Made by a program: the position numbers and the translations under genes. Below, one piece after another: positions 5,385 to 5,927 of a stretch of 5,927 nucleotides of DNA. The DNA lies in assembly GCA_945870175.1 (NCBI GenBank), contig CAMBRJ010000202.1, positions 1 to 5,927 on the forward strand, written 5' to 3'. Below the pieces are notes generated by a model. The model saw only the letters and a program-made list of their open reading frames with translations, was not told where the DNA came from and made no database searches. The DNA is from Gemmatimonas phototrophica. GTDB lineage: Bacteria; Gemmatimonadota; Gemmatimonadetes; Gemmatimonadales; Gemmatimonadaceae. The number at the start of each line of letters is the position of its first letter. The stretch's first letter is position 1.

Positions 5385-5918
5385 ATGGGGATCTGGGCGG
5401 AGTGGCGCGCGCAGCGCGAACGGAGCCGACGGGCCTCGACGTACCTCGGTCAGTTGCTGCGCACGCCGGAGCGGGCGGACGTCGCGTGGCTCGCATCCCT
5501 CGACGTTTGGGAACCAGTCGCCATTCGGGAGCTCACATTCGCCAAACGGGCGATCGGCCTCATCGTCGCCGAGCGCGATGCACTCGATGACCGTACCGCG
5601 TCCGATGTCGCGCACCAGCTGGCCCCAGTACTCAGTCGGGAAGCCAGCGCGACCGTCGACCTCGGTCGTGAGTGGGGCGAGCGCTGGCGAGCTTATACCG
5701 CCGCGTTGGCCGTACGGGGCAACGTCGAGTCGCCGGCCACACGCCTCGCGCGTGTGCTCCTCTCGGGCGCCGGGATCGCGGAACCGTCCGCTGAACCACT
5801 CGCCCGCGCCACGCACTTTGTGAACGAGACGCGCGCCGCCGCCAATGGTGCGCTCCGAGACGTCTTTGGGGTGGCATCGCTGCCAGATGACATCCGACCC
5901 TCCGCGCTTCGCGGGTGA
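5385..5918 (+). CDS. Hypothetical protein, Trp/Arg-rich and mainly helical
   Basis: I do not recognise this 177-residue protein. It starts at ATG 5385, 8 bases after the regulator stop, which implies co-transcription. The sequence is rich in Ala, Arg, Glu and Leu, looks largely alpha-helical, and has several Trp residues (W4, W7, W35, W42 and the WGERW cluster) but no cysteine. There is no signal peptide, membrane segment or recognised catalytic motif, so it is probably a soluble cytoplasmic protein. The N-terminal 20 residues are strongly basic (AEWRAQRERSRRAS). The frame is credible because codon usage is like its neighbours and it fills the space between the regulator and the next likely start. 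An AGGG at 5369-5372 is 12 bases from the ATG, a weak and distant ribosome site. Function cannot be assigned. Confidence 0.7.
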   Translation: MGIWAEWRAQRERSRRASTYLGQLLRTPERADVAWLASLDVWEPVAIRELTFAKRAIGLIVAERDALDDRTASDVAHQLAPVLSREASATVDLGREWGERWRAYTAALAVRGNVESPATRLARVLLSGAGIAEPSAEPLARATHFVNETRAAANGALRDVFGVASLPDDIRPSALRG

Positions 5919-5927
5919 GCTCGACGG
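5887..5927 (+). CDS. Possible start of the next gene, overlapping (partial)
   Basis: An ATG at 5887 opens a frame that stays free of stops to the window edge (MTSDPPRFAGELD). It would overlap the preceding gene by 32 bases. A rival start is GTG 5915, which overlaps the preceding stop in the same GTGA arrangement seen between trxB and the hydrolase. With only 13 residues, no family can be named, and either start could be wrong. Confidence 0.3.
   Translation, partial: MTSDPPRFAGELD

Overview
This is a GC-rich, densely packed bacterial window in which every credible gene lies on the + strand. It has the look of ordinary chromosomal housekeeping DNA. I see no insertion sequence, integrase, tRNA, rRNA or CRISPR array. 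The lipobox lipoprotein with Ser at +2, the GloC/YcbL-type metallo-beta-lactamase protein and the GTG starts suggest a high-GC Gram-negative-type (diderm) bacterium. A group such as Gemmatimonadota would fit, but that is a guess; the sequence does not fix the phylum.

Left part (1-2527): the last residues of a short-chain dehydrogenase/reductase are followed at once by a 252-residue protein I do not recognise. That protein has a Rossmann-like N-terminus and a striking set of Cys/His motifs. After a short pyrimidine-rich gap comes thioredoxin reductase (trxB), whose stop codon overlaps the GTG start of a GloC/YcbL-like glyoxalase II-type hydrolase in a 4-base GTGA overlap.

Middle (2555-4814): a 270-residue predicted lipoprotein of unknown function, then aspartate ammonia-lyase (aspA), which closely resembles the Bacillus AspB type and carries the GSSIMPGKVN signature.

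Right part (4815-5927): a 67-base gap holds a plausible promoter that would place transcription start on or next to the ATG of an Rrf2-family regulator with three cysteines in unusual spacing. A 177-residue protein of unknown function follows 8 bases after the regulator. A further reading frame probably begins inside its 3' end and runs off the window.

The recognisable themes are thiol redox (TrxB, glyoxalase II-like hydrolase), a probable Fe-S regulator (Rrf2) and aspartate-to-fumarate metabolism. Tight spacing supports at least two co-transcribed groups: trxB with the hydrolase, and the regulator with the downstream unknown. Almost no start has a convincing Shine-Dalgarno site. I did not find a clear novel multi-gene system. 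The best leads are the Cys/His protein at 67-825 and the non-canonical Rrf2 regulator with its possible leaderless start.
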